NCBI RefSeq assembly: GCF_020532725.1
Contig: NZ_JAJAVC010000003.1
Span: forward strand, 372,001 to 436,000
Reading direction: 5' to 3'
DNA: 64,000 nt
Source of the DNA: Methylobacillus arboreus
GTDB taxonomy: Bacteria > Pseudomonadota > Gammaproteobacteria > Burkholderiales > Methylophilaceae
Shown: piece by piece, positions 54,701 to 63,467 of the stretch
Layout: each line of letters begins with the position of its first letter
How positions within the stretch are numbered: position 1 is the stretch's first letter
Program-made: the position numbers and the translations under genes
The notes under the pieces: model-generated
What the model saw: the letters and a program-made list of their open reading frames with translations, nothing else
Told to the model about the DNA's origin: nothing
Database searches by the model: none

Positions 54701-55258
54701 CAAAAGCTTTGTGCCTTTTATTCCGAAGTCGGGGCACCAGAGGCGCTGATCGCCTTCCCGCACTTTGCTATTAAAGATGAGTTTTTTCTCGAGCAGATAG
54801 AAAGGTTGATCAGGCAAGGTCTTCAATCAGACGATCCAAACAAGTTGGCATATGCATCATATGCCCTGTTGATTTGGAGAGATCAGAAAGAATCGCCTGC
54901 CATTGACAGGTTAATATTGAGGCTAATTTATCTCATAGGGTCAAGTCGAATGACAGGTTTGTCGGCGCTGCTTTGGACTGCTAATCAGATGTACTGCAAA
55001 AAATATCTGTCCGATGAGAGTACCGAGTCGTTGGTGGAAATCCTACCTGTCATCTTTGACAACGCTGGTTATAGAAATATTTCTCCGTTTGGGCGAGAGT
55101 CCGTTAGTGTTTCCTTTGTGCGTGCCGCGTGCGTCAGGTTGGCAAGGGATATCGTTAGCAATGGTGAAAATAAAAATGATGAACTACTTCGGATCTTGGA
55201 GGAGGCTAAGAAAGATGCTCTTCCTGAAGTTAGATTCGCAGAAATGACAAATGTATAG
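51698..55258 (+). CDS. SIR2-domain defence protein
   Basis: A 1186-residue protein whose first 290 residues are a SIR2 fold: VGAGFSRSA (GAGxS at 36-40), LTTNWDTLLERA (TxNxD, 122-126), KLHGTID (catalytic His 162) and LLGFSGDDPNF (203-213). In phage-defence systems this type of SIR2 domain degrades NAD+ on infection. The remaining 900 residues show no motif known to me; they are largely helical with regularly spaced Leu/Ala pairs, which suits a repeat scaffold or sensor. The gene is clearly AT-richer than its operon partners (35 percent G+C in the 60 bases from 53701, against 67 percent from 58081 in the Res gene). It is coupled to the helicase (ATGA) and nearly to the methyltransferase, so it belongs to the operon though its history differs. 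Confidence 0.9.
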   Translation: MMKDISSLPDYAALKKLASALWQQDNSYHGAAIMVGAGFSRSAASTGDASKKLPLWNHFSKKLADELGSGSNDPLRLAEEYCAYFGKQALHDLVKKEINDAAWAPGELYKSLLELPWSEILTTNWDTLLERASSEVHQPIYSVVSKQEDLSSARSPRIVKLHGTIDVTKDLVFTQEDYRKYPQQYAAFVNFSRQVFIENELCLLGFSGDDPNFLQWAGWVRDHLATHSRRIYLVGALGLNSAKRKYLESINVAPIDLDDLVTDYDERDIRHLEATKIFVRALQNLKPKQIWEWDPTPLHRTTTTGAESTKTHQDVSYAAKLLEEKLPSLEKDRLSYPDWLVCPYGQRFQLQSQITDLWPNPKNLSAMTETSKAKLLYEITWHHQVTFEAMPSWLANELLTVCDPDKPSCALSKKQQLEIAVLLLKNTRWMDNPESESIFQTTSSILENGTRYWPESSDELAYHCAIVARDQFDYAALEQHVEKITSSNPVWTLRKASLLAELGQFDKGEALVAEAYKELLTQHRNDRNSIHILSRLAWAHWLMRGVDLSSFDKPFKAFPSSYRDSKCDPWDHIEHIRERISKNLEKQQKQQAIEPSFEPGRYKDNANTVTFSNELHPLLLLEGISNTVGMPLRWSGVSFLVEQAARSAELEGIDNVHRFALAIRSANSDTSEVLKKIFSRVNIACLPESDVTFLLNQCMLAINYWLKKREDKSSDASRVAIDRMRIFIEVLARASVRASAGQAKQIFRLAVSLGKKPELHHFWLFDAIKHLSKFSLKSIPESHQHDVLLDALSLPLQSEISIRDHKEWANPVVKHPGERKQDSALDRRVDEIIDRIAPCSPQSAPALLRLLPLIEKEFLTGEELKKITQKVWGNEPDLSNVPETGLLKYVLLEIPSPDPVAVKALVRRYLFEAPKPSLLNSELLTDIANAAQAGNIKEFPSADQAADYFEQLVIWRPNKDSNDILGFAQNKERQLADLVGQVLARSVVPALSSENLTKENFQKLCAFYSEVGAPEALIAFPHFAIKDEFFLEQIERLIRQGLQSDDPNKLAYASYALLIWRDQKESPAIDRLILRLIYLIGSSRMTGLSALLWTANQMYCKKYLSDESTESLVEILPVIFDNAGYRNISPFGRESVSVSFVRAACVRLARDIVSNGENKNDELLRILEEAKKDALPEVRFAEMTNV

Positions 55259-55265
55259 GTTCTTT

Positions 55266-56954
55266 ATGGACAAGCAAAAACTCGAACTCACCTGGATTGG
55301 GAAGGAGAAGCGGCCCAAGCTGGAGCCGCGCATTCTGTTGGAAGATGCAGAAAAGTCTTATCACGCCAAGCAGCGTGTTTCGGAGAGTGACGTCTTCGAC
55401 AACCGGCTAATTTTTGGGGATAATCTGCTGGCGTTGAAAGCATTGGAACAAGAGTTTACGGGCAAGGTGAAGTGCGTATTTATCGACCCACCTTACAACA
55501 CCGGCAGTGCGTTCACACACTATGACGATGGGCTGGAGCATTCCATCTGGCTGGGGCTGATGCGGGATCGTCTGGAAATCATCAAGCGGCTTCTGGCAGA
55601 TGATGGTTCGTTGTGGATCACGATTGATGACAATGAAGCACACTATCTGAAGGTACTATGCGATGAGGTGTTTGGGCGCGGAAATTTTGTATCAACGGTA
55701 ATCTGGCAGAAAAAGTACGCTCCGAAATCAGATTCAAAGTACTTCTCTGAGTCACATGACTTCATCTTAGTCGTCGCGAAGCAGTTGGATTGTTTTAATC
55801 TGGGGCGTCTGCCGAAAACAGAGAAACAAACAGGGCGGTATACAAATCGAGACAATGATCATCGAGGCCCCTGGAAGGCTAGTGACGTTCTTCGTAACGA
55901 GGCCCGTGACTATGCAATCTTTCCGGTAAGACTACCGTCTGGGCGAGAGGTTATGCCGCCATCTGGAACTAGCTGGCGGTACACAAAAGAGAAATTTGCC
56001 GAGCTAATTGCTGACAATCGTATTTGGTTTGGCGTCGATGGAGATGCTCGCCCGGCATATAAGCGTTTCCTTTCCGAGGTGACTGACACGATACCGAGTA
56101 CGACCATTTGGCTGTATGACGAAGTTGGCCACAACGATGAATCGAAGAAGGAGATGCGTGCGATCTTTGGTACGGACTTGTTTGCAACTCCGAAACCGGA
56201 GCGATTACTTCAGCGGGTCTTGATGTTGGCCACCAACCCCGGCGACCTCGTCCTGGACTCCTTCGCCGGTTCCGGCACCACCGGCGCGGTCGCCCACAAA
56301 ATGGGCCGCCGCTGGATCATGGTCGAACTGGGCGAGCATTGCCATACCCACATTATTCCGCGCCTGAAAAAGGTCATCGACGGCGAAGACCCTGGCGGCA
56401 TCACCAAGGCGGTGGACTGGCAAGGCGGTGGCGGCTTCCGCTACTACCATCTCGCCCCCAGCCTGATCGTCGAGGATCGCTGGGGCAATCCGGTCATCAA
56501 CCCGGAATACAACGCCACGCAACTGGCCGAAGCCCTGTGCAAACTGGAAGGCTTCACCTATGCCCCCTCGGAAACCCGCTGGTGGCAGCAGGGGCATTCC
56601 AGCGAACGGGACTTTATCTACGTCACCACACAGAACCTGTCTGCCGCCCAGTTGCAGGCTTTGTCAGATGAAGTGGGCACGGAGCAAAGCCTGCTGGTGT
56701 GCTGCTCGGCCTTCCACGGTATCAGCGCGGCAGCGGCCGCTGCGCGCTGGCCGAACCTGACGCTGAAGAAGATTCCGAAGATGGTGCTGGCTCGCTGCGA
56801 ATGGGGCCATGACGACTACAGCCTGAATGTGGCGAACCTGCCGCTAGCCGAGCCATCTCCGCTAGCTTCTGCTGCGAAGGGAGTTAAATCAGGCAGAAAG
56901 CCCAGCGATAGCCGGACGACGGATCTATTCGGTGATTCTGGGGAGGAGGCATGA
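55266..56954 (+). CDS. Type III-like DNA methyltransferase (Mod, beta-class adenine/cytosine-N4)
   Basis: A 562-residue DNA methyltransferase. The catalytic motif IV DPPYNTGSAF is at 74-83 and the AdoMet motif I, DSFAGSGTTGAVAHKMGRRW, near 331-350, which is the beta-class order of type III Mod subunits. The middle part (about 125-315), where target recognition is expected, is AT-rich (42 percent G+C in the 60 bases from 55741, against 67 percent from 56281). It is followed by a C-terminal region ending in a Ser/Lys-rich tail. A second in-frame ATG at 55251 overlaps the SIR2 gene; the one at 55266 is chosen as the family start. Its stop overlaps the nuclease gene by 4 bp. The methylated sequence is unknown. 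Confidence 0.92.
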   Translation: MDKQKLELTWIGKEKRPKLEPRILLEDAEKSYHAKQRVSESDVFDNRLIFGDNLLALKALEQEFTGKVKCVFIDPPYNTGSAFTHYDDGLEHSIWLGLMRDRLEIIKRLLADDGSLWITIDDNEAHYLKVLCDEVFGRGNFVSTVIWQKKYAPKSDSKYFSESHDFILVVAKQLDCFNLGRLPKTEKQTGRYTNRDNDHRGPWKASDVLRNEARDYAIFPVRLPSGREVMPPSGTSWRYTKEKFAELIADNRIWFGVDGDARPAYKRFLSEVTDTIPSTTIWLYDEVGHNDESKKEMRAIFGTDLFATPKPERLLQRVLMLATNPGDLVLDSFAGSGTTGAVAHKMGRRWIMVELGEHCHTHIIPRLKKVIDGEDPGGITKAVDWQGGGGFRYYHLAPSLIVEDRWGNPVINPEYNATQLAEALCKLEGFTYAPSETRWWQQGHSSERDFIYVTTQNLSAAQLQALSDEVGTEQSLLVCCSAFHGISAAAAAARWPNLTLKKIPKMVLARCEWGHDDYSLNVANLPLAEPSPLASAAKGVKSGRKPSDSRTTDLFGDSGEEA

Positions 56955-58033
56955 TGTCGCAGAAAAAGGTAACTTTTCCCACCGATTACGCCGACTGGCT
57001 GATTGACATCAAGAGGCGCGTAGTGGCTGCCCGCCAGCGGGCCGCGCTGGCGGCCAATGCAGAGCTGATCCAGCTTTATTGGCAGATTGGTCATGAGCTT
57101 GTGCAGCGGCAGAAGTCCGCCAACTGGGGCGACAAGGTGCTTGACCGTCTGGCCAGCGACTTGCGCGAAGCCTTCCCGGAAATGAAGGGATTTTCCCGCG
57201 CAAACCTGAAGTTCATGCGGGCTTTCGCCCAAGCCTGGCCGGACGCCGCAATTGGTCAACAAGTTGTTAGCCAATTGCCCTGGGGCCACAACGTGATGTT
57301 GCTGACCAAGCTGAAAGATACGGCGCAGCGTCTGTACTACGCTGAACGAGCGCTTGCTGGAGGTTGGTCGCGCGCGACGCTGGAAGTACAGATCCGCAAC
57401 CGCCTGCATGAGCGCCAAGGGCAGGCCGTGACCAACTTCAGCGCCCGTCTGCCCGCACCGCATTCAGAGCTGGCGCATGAAACGTTGAAAGACCCCTATC
57501 TGTTTGACTTTCTGGGCCTGGGCGATGACGCGCATGAGCGCGAGATTGAAAACGCGCTGGTGCGGCATATCACCAAGTTTTTGCTGGAATTGGGCAGCGG
57601 ATTTGCCTTTATTGCGCGCCAGTACCGGCTGGAGGTGAATGGCAACGAGTTCTTCATTGACCTGCTTTTCTATCACACGAGGCTCAAGTGTTACGTGGTG
57701 GTGGAGCTGAAGGCCACGGCCTTCAAGCCCGAGCATGCCGGGCAATTGAATTTCTACCTGACCGCCGTGGACCGGCAGGTGAAAGCCCCGGACGACAAAC
57801 CCACCATTGGCCTGCTGCTGTGCAAGACGCAAGATCGTCTGGTGGCCGAATATGCGCTTTCCGGCATCGATAAACCCATAGGCGTGGCCGAATACCAATT
57901 GGTGCGGGCTTTGCCGGAAACCTTTGCGACAAATCTGCCAACGGTGGAAGAGCTTGAGAGCGAGTTGGCAGAAGACGCAGTTATTAGAGATTTTCAAATA
58001 ACTGATGCTGATGACGAAGGAGATAAAGCATGA
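56951..58033 (+). CDS. YhcG/DUF1016-family PD-(D/E)XK nuclease protein
   Basis: A 360-residue YhcG-like protein. The N-terminal DUF1016 helical domain (LIQLYWQIGHELVQRQKSAN; WGDKVLDRLASDLREAFPEM; FSRANLKFMRAFAQAWP) is followed by a PD-(D/E)XK fold: NEFFIDLLFYHTRLKCYVVV (Asp about 237), ELKATAF (Glu and Lys about 251-253) and GQLNFYL (Gln about 264). The three catalytic positions are present, so it is probably an active nuclease. YhcG genes are frequent companions of type I and III restriction loci. Overlaps of 4 bp at both ends show strict coupling with Mod and Res. Confidence 0.92.
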   Translation: MMSQKKVTFPTDYADWLIDIKRRVVAARQRAALAANAELIQLYWQIGHELVQRQKSANWGDKVLDRLASDLREAFPEMKGFSRANLKFMRAFAQAWPDAAIGQQVVSQLPWGHNVMLLTKLKDTAQRLYYAERALAGGWSRATLEVQIRNRLHERQGQAVTNFSARLPAPHSELAHETLKDPYLFDFLGLGDDAHEREIENALVRHITKFLLELGSGFAFIARQYRLEVNGNEFFIDLLFYHTRLKCYVVVELKATAFKPEHAGQLNFYLTAVDRQVKAPDDKPTIGLLLCKTQDRLVAEYALSGIDKPIGVAEYQLVRALPETFATNLPTVEELESELAEDAVIRDFQITDADDEGDKA

Positions 58034-60789
58034 GCGCCCGTGTGCAAAATCACGTTACCGGCCGCTTGTCGCTGCGGCCGCCGCAAGCCGAATCCTTGGC
58101 GCGATTGGTACGCGCGCTGGAAGCCGCGCCGGAAATGCTGGGCAAGGACAGAGACGCTGCTGTCAATCAGGCGATCCTGGCGACCCTGAAAGCCGAGTTT
58201 CCGACACTGGAGGACTTCGAGCGTGATTTCCCCTCGTTGTGCTTCGCATTGGCCACCGGCGTCGGAAAAACGCGCTTGATGGGAGCGTTTGTCGCCTACC
58301 TGCATCTGGCACACGGCATCAACAATTTCTTCGTGCTGGCCCCGAACCTGACCATCTATAACAAGCTGATTGCTGATTTCACGCCGAATACGCCCAAGTA
58401 TGTGTTCAAGGGCATCGGGGAGTTTGCCATCAACGCGCCGAGAGTCATTACTGGCGATAACTATGATCAGCAGAACATCATCGGCGGGGAGTTGTTTGAC
58501 GAGGTAAGGATCAACATCTTCAATATCTCCAAGATCAATTCCGAGGTGCGTGGCGGCAAGGAGCCACGCATCAAGCGCATGCGCGAGGTGCTGGGCGAAA
58601 GCTACTTCAACCACCTGGCCAATCTACCGGACCTGGTGTTGTTGATGGACGAATCACACCGCTATCGTGCCCAGGCCGGTATGCGGGCAATCAACGAACT
58701 GAATCCGCTGTTCGGGTTGGAGGTGACGGCCACGCCCTTTGTGGAATCCGCCAAGGCCCCCATACCTTTCAAGAATGTGGTGATGGACTATCCCTTGGCA
58801 CGCGCCATGGAAGATGGCTTCGTCAAAGAACCGGCCGTCGTCACCCAGCGCAACTTCAAGGCCAGCAACCACGCTGCGGAAGAAATCGAGAAGATCAAGC
58901 TGGAAGATGGCGTTCGCCTGCACGAAGCCACCAAGGTCGAGCTATTGACCTATGCCCGGGAGAACGGCGTCAAGGTTGTCAAACCCTTCATCCTGGTGAT
59001 CGCACGCGATACGACGCATGCCGGGCAGTTGAAGGCATTGATCGAGTCCCCGGCATTCTTTGAAGCGCGCTACCAGGGCAAGGTCATCCAGGTGGACTCC
59101 AGCCGCACGGGAGCCGAGGAAGAGAAGATGATCGAGGCGCTGCTGAATGTGGAGAACCCGGAGGAACCCACCGAGATCGTCATCCACGTCAACATGCTCA
59201 AGGAAGGCTGGGACGTCACCAACCTCTACACCATCGTGCCGCTGCGTGCCGCCAATGCACGCACGCTGATCGAGCAATCCATCGGGCGTGGCCTGCGCCT
59301 GCCTTATGGCAAGCGTACGGGCGTGGCGGCGGTGGATCGCCTCAACATCGTGGCGCACGACAAGTTCCAGGAGATCATCGACGAGGCCAACCGTGGCGAT
59401 TCGCCGGTCCGTCTCAAGCAGGTGATCCTGGAAGCCCCCAGCAACGAGGACAAAAAGGTCAGCGTTCAAGTGCTGCCCAATCTGCTGACCCGCCTGGGAC
59501 TGCACGATGAGCATGCGCCACATGTCCCGCCTGCGTTGGCAACGGTGGATGCCGGCACTGAGGTTGGTGGCGAACAAGTCAAGGCGCAGATTCAGCCGGT
59601 CTTTACGACCGAAGCAGAATTCAAGGCTGCCCATGTCGTGCGGGAAGTCCTCGCCACCTATGAGGTGAAGCGCGACTTGGCGCCGACCAGCGCGGCATTG
59701 CTGAAGCCAGAAATCCAGCAAGAGATTCTGGCAGAAGTGGAAAAACGTCTGAAACCCCAACAGGGGCAATTGCTGCAAGGCACCGACGACCAGGCGCCAG
59801 CGCTGGATCTGTCCGCCGTCGTGGCGAAGACCACTGAAATTCTGGTTCAGCAGACCATCGACATTCCGCGTATCGCCGTTGTGCCTACCGGCGAAGTCAC
59901 CACAGGCTTTCATCCGTTCCGCCTGGGGGCCTTGCCCAACTTCCAGCCAGGGCAGCGCGAGATCGTCGGCCAGACATTGCGTACCAGCGAACAATTCACC
60001 CTGAACCGTGAAAGTGGCCTGCGGGAAAACCGCTTTGAAGATTACATCGTCAAGAAGCTGATCGACTTCGACGACATCGACTACTTCACGCAGGCCGACT
60101 TGCTCTACGACCTCGCCGGACAGGCTGTCGAGCATTACCAGCAGCAGAACTATTCGGACAGTGAACTGCACGAGATTTTCGATACCTACGGCAAGGAGCT
60201 CGCCCGCCTGATTCGCGCCCAGATGATGGAGCATTTCTGGGAGAAAGCGGCGGGCTACGAGGTTCAGGTCAGCAGAGGCTTCACCGAGCTGAAGGCATGC
60301 AACTACACCGCGTCAGCGGATGGCGTGATTCACTCCCTGCGCGAAACCGTCACAGACACCAGCCGCATCAAACAGATGCTGTTCGGTGGGTTCACCCGTT
60401 GCCTGTACTCCCTGCAGAAGTTCGACTCTGACACCGAACGGCGTTTTGCCTTGCTACTGGAACGTGACGCCCTCAAATGGTTCAAGCCCGCCAAGGGCCA
60501 GTTCCAGATTTACTACAAGCTGGGCAGCGAACAGCCGGAATACATCCCCGACTTCGTGGCCGAGCTGGATGGAATGATTCTGATGGTGGAGACCAAGGCA
60601 CGCGTCGACCTGGCATCTGCGGAAGTCCAGGCCAAAGCTGATGCAGCCTCCCGCTGGTGCCGGCATGCTAGCCAATATGCCATTGAGGTTGGCAGCAAGC
60701 CTTGGCACTATCTTCTGATACCGCATGACGAAGTGACAGAGGATAAACGGCTATCAGGCTATTTGCGATTCGAAACCACCGAATCTTAA
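58030..60789 (+). CDS. Type III-like restriction enzyme subunit Res
   Basis: A 919-residue SF2 helicase-nuclease. Walker A ATGVGKTRLMGAFV lies at about 75-88, the DEAH-type motif is DESH (LLMDESHRYRAQ, about 205), motif VI is LIEQSIGRGLRLPYGKRTG (about 413-431), and the C-terminal PD-(D/E)XK nuclease is YIPDFVAELDGMILMVETKA (about 837-857; Asp, Glu and Lys present) with a following Gln/Ala helix. This is the BPTD_3080-like Res type, as far as I can recall. With Mod it would form a restriction-modification core. It ends the operon; a convergent chemotaxis gene follows. Confidence 0.93.
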   Translation: MSARVQNHVTGRLSLRPPQAESLARLVRALEAAPEMLGKDRDAAVNQAILATLKAEFPTLEDFERDFPSLCFALATGVGKTRLMGAFVAYLHLAHGINNFFVLAPNLTIYNKLIADFTPNTPKYVFKGIGEFAINAPRVITGDNYDQQNIIGGELFDEVRINIFNISKINSEVRGGKEPRIKRMREVLGESYFNHLANLPDLVLLMDESHRYRAQAGMRAINELNPLFGLEVTATPFVESAKAPIPFKNVVMDYPLARAMEDGFVKEPAVVTQRNFKASNHAAEEIEKIKLEDGVRLHEATKVELLTYARENGVKVVKPFILVIARDTTHAGQLKALIESPAFFEARYQGKVIQVDSSRTGAEEEKMIEALLNVENPEEPTEIVIHVNMLKEGWDVTNLYTIVPLRAANARTLIEQSIGRGLRLPYGKRTGVAAVDRLNIVAHDKFQEIIDEANRGDSPVRLKQVILEAPSNEDKKVSVQVLPNLLTRLGLHDEHAPHVPPALATVDAGTEVGGEQVKAQIQPVFTTEAEFKAAHVVREVLATYEVKRDLAPTSAALLKPEIQQEILAEVEKRLKPQQGQLLQGTDDQAPALDLSAVVAKTTEILVQQTIDIPRIAVVPTGEVTTGFHPFRLGALPNFQPGQREIVGQTLRTSEQFTLNRESGLRENRFEDYIVKKLIDFDDIDYFTQADLLYDLAGQAVEHYQQQNYSDSELHEIFDTYGKELARLIRAQMMEHFWEKAAGYEVQVSRGFTELKACNYTASADGVIHSLRETVTDTSRIKQMLFGGFTRCLYSLQKFDSDTERRFALLLERDALKWFKPAKGQFQIYYKLGSEQPEYIPDFVAELDGMILMVETKARVDLASAEVQAKADAASRWCRHASQYAIEVGSKPWHYLLIPHDEVTEDKRLSGYLRFETTES

Positions 60790-60814
60790 AAACAGTGCTT
60801 GTTCTGGGAACAAG
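60786..60814 (-). terminator. Terminator for the minus-strand Cache-CheW gene
   Basis: CTTGTTC, a three-base loop and GAACAAG form a perfect 7-bp stem (60798-60814). On the minus strand it is followed after a few bases by five T residues. It lies in the 35-bp gap between convergent genes. Confidence 0.6.
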
Positions 60815-60824
60815 GCAAATCTCT

Positions 60825-63467
60825 TCAAGCAGCTTGTTTTTCTTTTAGAGAAAGGGCTGTTTTAATCTCGATGTCGGTTGTTGTATTTGCATTCGCCTGC
60901 TGTGCAGCCTCGCTGATGCGGGTAATGAGGTTGGTGGCAGAGAGCAGGATCAGCAGGTTTTCGCCCTTGTCCGTCATGACCTTGGCGATGCCTTCGGCCG
61001 GAATGTTGATAGTGCCAAACAATGAGGATAATGGCTCTATTGCATTAGGCGCGATAGCCGGGATTTCTCCCAGGGCGCTCACCAGCAGGCCGAACTTGGG
61101 CAGTTTGGGCCCGGCCTGCACGATCACGATCTGTTTGTCCTGTTCCGGCGGCTGGAAATCCACACCGGTGAGCCGGGCTAGGTTGAGCACGGGGACGACA
61201 TTCTCCTGGTGCTTGAGCATGCCTTCCAGCACTGATGAGGTTTCAGGCAGTGGCTTGATATGGTTGGCCTGAATCGCTTCGACGACTTGTGAGGCCGGCA
61301 GGCCAAGCCAGTGCTTGCCGATATAGAAGGTGGCGTATTCCTCGACATCTTCTGCAGCCGCGTGGTTGTTGGCAGGCTTGAACTGGTTGTGCTGCAAGAG
61401 GTTTTCCGCTTCTATCATGGCGTTGATTTCCGCAGCCTTGCCCAGCGGGATGAAGATCAGGGCAGTGACATGGTTTTGGTAATTGTCACTCTCGCCTTTG
61501 TATTCGCGGTAACCGGAAGAGGCACGGGCGCCTACGGCATAGTAATTTCCATCGTAAAGGGCGATATCGAAGCCGGCACCGCCTGGCGGCAGCTTGCATA
61601 GCTCAGGATGGATGGTGAATTCACTGCCTACGGTGAACTTGCTTGAGCTGGAGGAGATCACGCGCAAGCCGTCATCAACATACAGCGTAAAACTGCCTTT
61701 TACCTCAGAGCTGTCCGCGTTGCGCGGCAAGGCATCGGTGAGCATTGCCGAGAATTGCGGCGTGCTGTCAAACACGATGCCGATGCCGCCTACGGTTTGC
61801 TCATTATGATGAATGGCGGCAGCGTAGATATAGGTGGGCTGGTTGCGGTAAAGCGGGCTGGGCTCGAAATCGGAGACAACATAATCCTGGGATTGGTGCA
61901 GGTGCAGTGCCGCCCGGGCCCAGTCGGCAGTAATCGCTTCTCCAACGAATTGTTGGTAGGCCGGGTTGGAGGTGGCAACGATGACGCCATTGCGGTCGAA
62001 CACCACGAGGTTGTCATACACGGTGTAGGCCTGATTGATGTAAACCAGCACCTTGGTGATTGCGGCTTTATCCTGCGCACTTAGCTCTGGTTTGGACAGG
62101 AGGTGCTGGAAGTTAGCGGTCAGAGCCCACCAGCGGCAATCGTTAGCGCGCTCGTAGAGGTTGCGGTCCATGATGTCCACGGCGAGCGAGGCGAAGAAGC
62201 GCGAGTTTTCCAGCATGACGGCGACCACGGTCTGGTAGAGGTCAGCCACGGTTTTCTCGATGACATTCTGCGTCTTGAAGCCGGTATTGCTGATTTCCCA
62301 CAGCAACATCTTGGAGAAATTGTTCTGCTGCGCATTATGGCTGGCATCGCGTTTTTGCCAGATGTTGCCGTTCCAGACCGATTGGTTGAGCTTGCTCTGG
62401 ATGGTGGCGGCCTGCTTGGGAATGCCGAGCAGGGTGGATGAGAAGAGAAGCGGGCTGCGCATGACCTTTTTCAGCAGCTTGGGGTCGATGCCGGCAATGA
62501 TGCTGGCGACATTGTCGTCAAAGGCATGGTCGAGCGGGATCATCACATGGCCGCGCCAGCCTGGGCCCATGTAACCCTGGTAGCCCTTGGTGTCTCGCGT
62601 CACGGCAAGGTAGAGCCTGCCGGCAAAGCGGGTGAGTATCCAATCCTGACCCTGGGTGGTTTCCAGCGGCGCACCCAGCGGAATCTGGTAATGGTCGCTG
62701 CTGGCAATGACACGGTTTTCATTATCCAGCAGCAATCCCACGCACCATTCATCTTTGTTGATGAGCTCGTCGAAAATGCCTGCCATCTCATTCTCGAACT
62801 TGAAGCAGAGGCAGAGCACGCCCAGGGACGTGCCGTTATCATCGTGGTGAACCTTGCTTGCGTAAATGAGGCTGGAAGCTTGTTCCGGCACCAAGTCACT
62901 GTGGCGGAATACTTCTATATACGGCTGGTTGCTATGCAAGGCTTCCTTGATCAGCGGATCGCTCGATTTCAAGACGGGACTATCCTGATCCAATTGCACC
63001 AAAACATTGCCGCTTGCATCAAGAAGGATCACGTTGAAGTACACCGAGTACTTCTTGACGTATTCGGCAAAGCGCTCCTGGAGCAGGTTGCAGTCATCGT
63101 CATCGGCAATGCCTGCCAGATGCTTGTCGAGGAAGTTACTGAGGTTGTCATCGGTGGAGAGAAAGCCGATATCCGCAGTGCGCTCGAACAGGTTGCGCAC
63201 GACGATATCCACGGCCACCTGCGCCTTGGCGGTGATTGCGGTGACAGTCTTGTTCAGGGTTTCCTGGGCCAGGCTGTCCAGCACATCGCCGGTGACTTGC
63301 CCAAATGCCTGGCGTGTTTCGCTCATGTCCGTGCCGGTACCGGAAAGCTGGCTCAGCAATGAAAGATTATCCCAGGTGCTTTGCAACTGCTGCAACGCTT
63401 CGCGGTAGCGGTTGAGGCTGCTCATATGCTGGGGTATGACTGAAGTTTTGTGGTTTGCTGCGCTCAT
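60825..63467 (-). CDS. Soluble double sensor protein with C-terminal CheW domain
   Basis: An 880-residue protein without a signal peptide or transmembrane helix. Two similar sensor regions are seen, about 75-345 and 395-690. Each has a pair such as AVDIVVRNLFERTADIGFLS / LAVDIMDRNLYERANDCRWW, then YSVYFNVILLDASGNVLVQL / YTVYDNLVVFDRNGVIVATS, and Cache/PAS-like strands. From about 735 to 870 a CheW-like domain follows (YATFYIGKHWLGLPASQVVE; VVPVLNLARLTGVDF). CheW domains dock to CheA and receptors, so the protein may feed a cytosolic signal into chemotaxis. The internal duplication and absence of a membrane part are unusual. The ATG is at 63467. It is convergent with the defence operon. Confidence 0.85.
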   Translation of the reverse strand: MSAANHKTSVIPQHMSSLNRYREALQQLQSTWDNLSLLSQLSGTGTDMSETRQAFGQVTGDVLDSLAQETLNKTVTAITAKAQVAVDIVVRNLFERTADIGFLSTDDNLSNFLDKHLAGIADDDDCNLLQERFAEYVKKYSVYFNVILLDASGNVLVQLDQDSPVLKSSDPLIKEALHSNQPYIEVFRHSDLVPEQASSLIYASKVHHDDNGTSLGVLCLCFKFENEMAGIFDELINKDEWCVGLLLDNENRVIASSDHYQIPLGAPLETTQGQDWILTRFAGRLYLAVTRDTKGYQGYMGPGWRGHVMIPLDHAFDDNVASIIAGIDPKLLKKVMRSPLLFSSTLLGIPKQAATIQSKLNQSVWNGNIWQKRDASHNAQQNNFSKMLLWEISNTGFKTQNVIEKTVADLYQTVVAVMLENSRFFASLAVDIMDRNLYERANDCRWWALTANFQHLLSKPELSAQDKAAITKVLVYINQAYTVYDNLVVFDRNGVIVATSNPAYQQFVGEAITADWARAALHLHQSQDYVVSDFEPSPLYRNQPTYIYAAAIHHNEQTVGGIGIVFDSTPQFSAMLTDALPRNADSSEVKGSFTLYVDDGLRVISSSSSKFTVGSEFTIHPELCKLPPGGAGFDIALYDGNYYAVGARASSGYREYKGESDNYQNHVTALIFIPLGKAAEINAMIEAENLLQHNQFKPANNHAAAEDVEEYATFYIGKHWLGLPASQVVEAIQANHIKPLPETSSVLEGMLKHQENVVPVLNLARLTGVDFQPPEQDKQIVIVQAGPKLPKFGLLVSALGEIPAIAPNAIEPLSSLFGTINIPAEGIAKVMTDKGENLLILLSATNLITRISEAAQQANANTTTDIEIKTALSLKEKQAA

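Noticed and set aside
48798-60789. DISARM or BREX assignment
   Set aside because: The SNF2 helicase recalls DrmD and the methyltransferase is present, but DrmA, DrmB, DrmC, PglZ, BrxC and BrxL are all absent.
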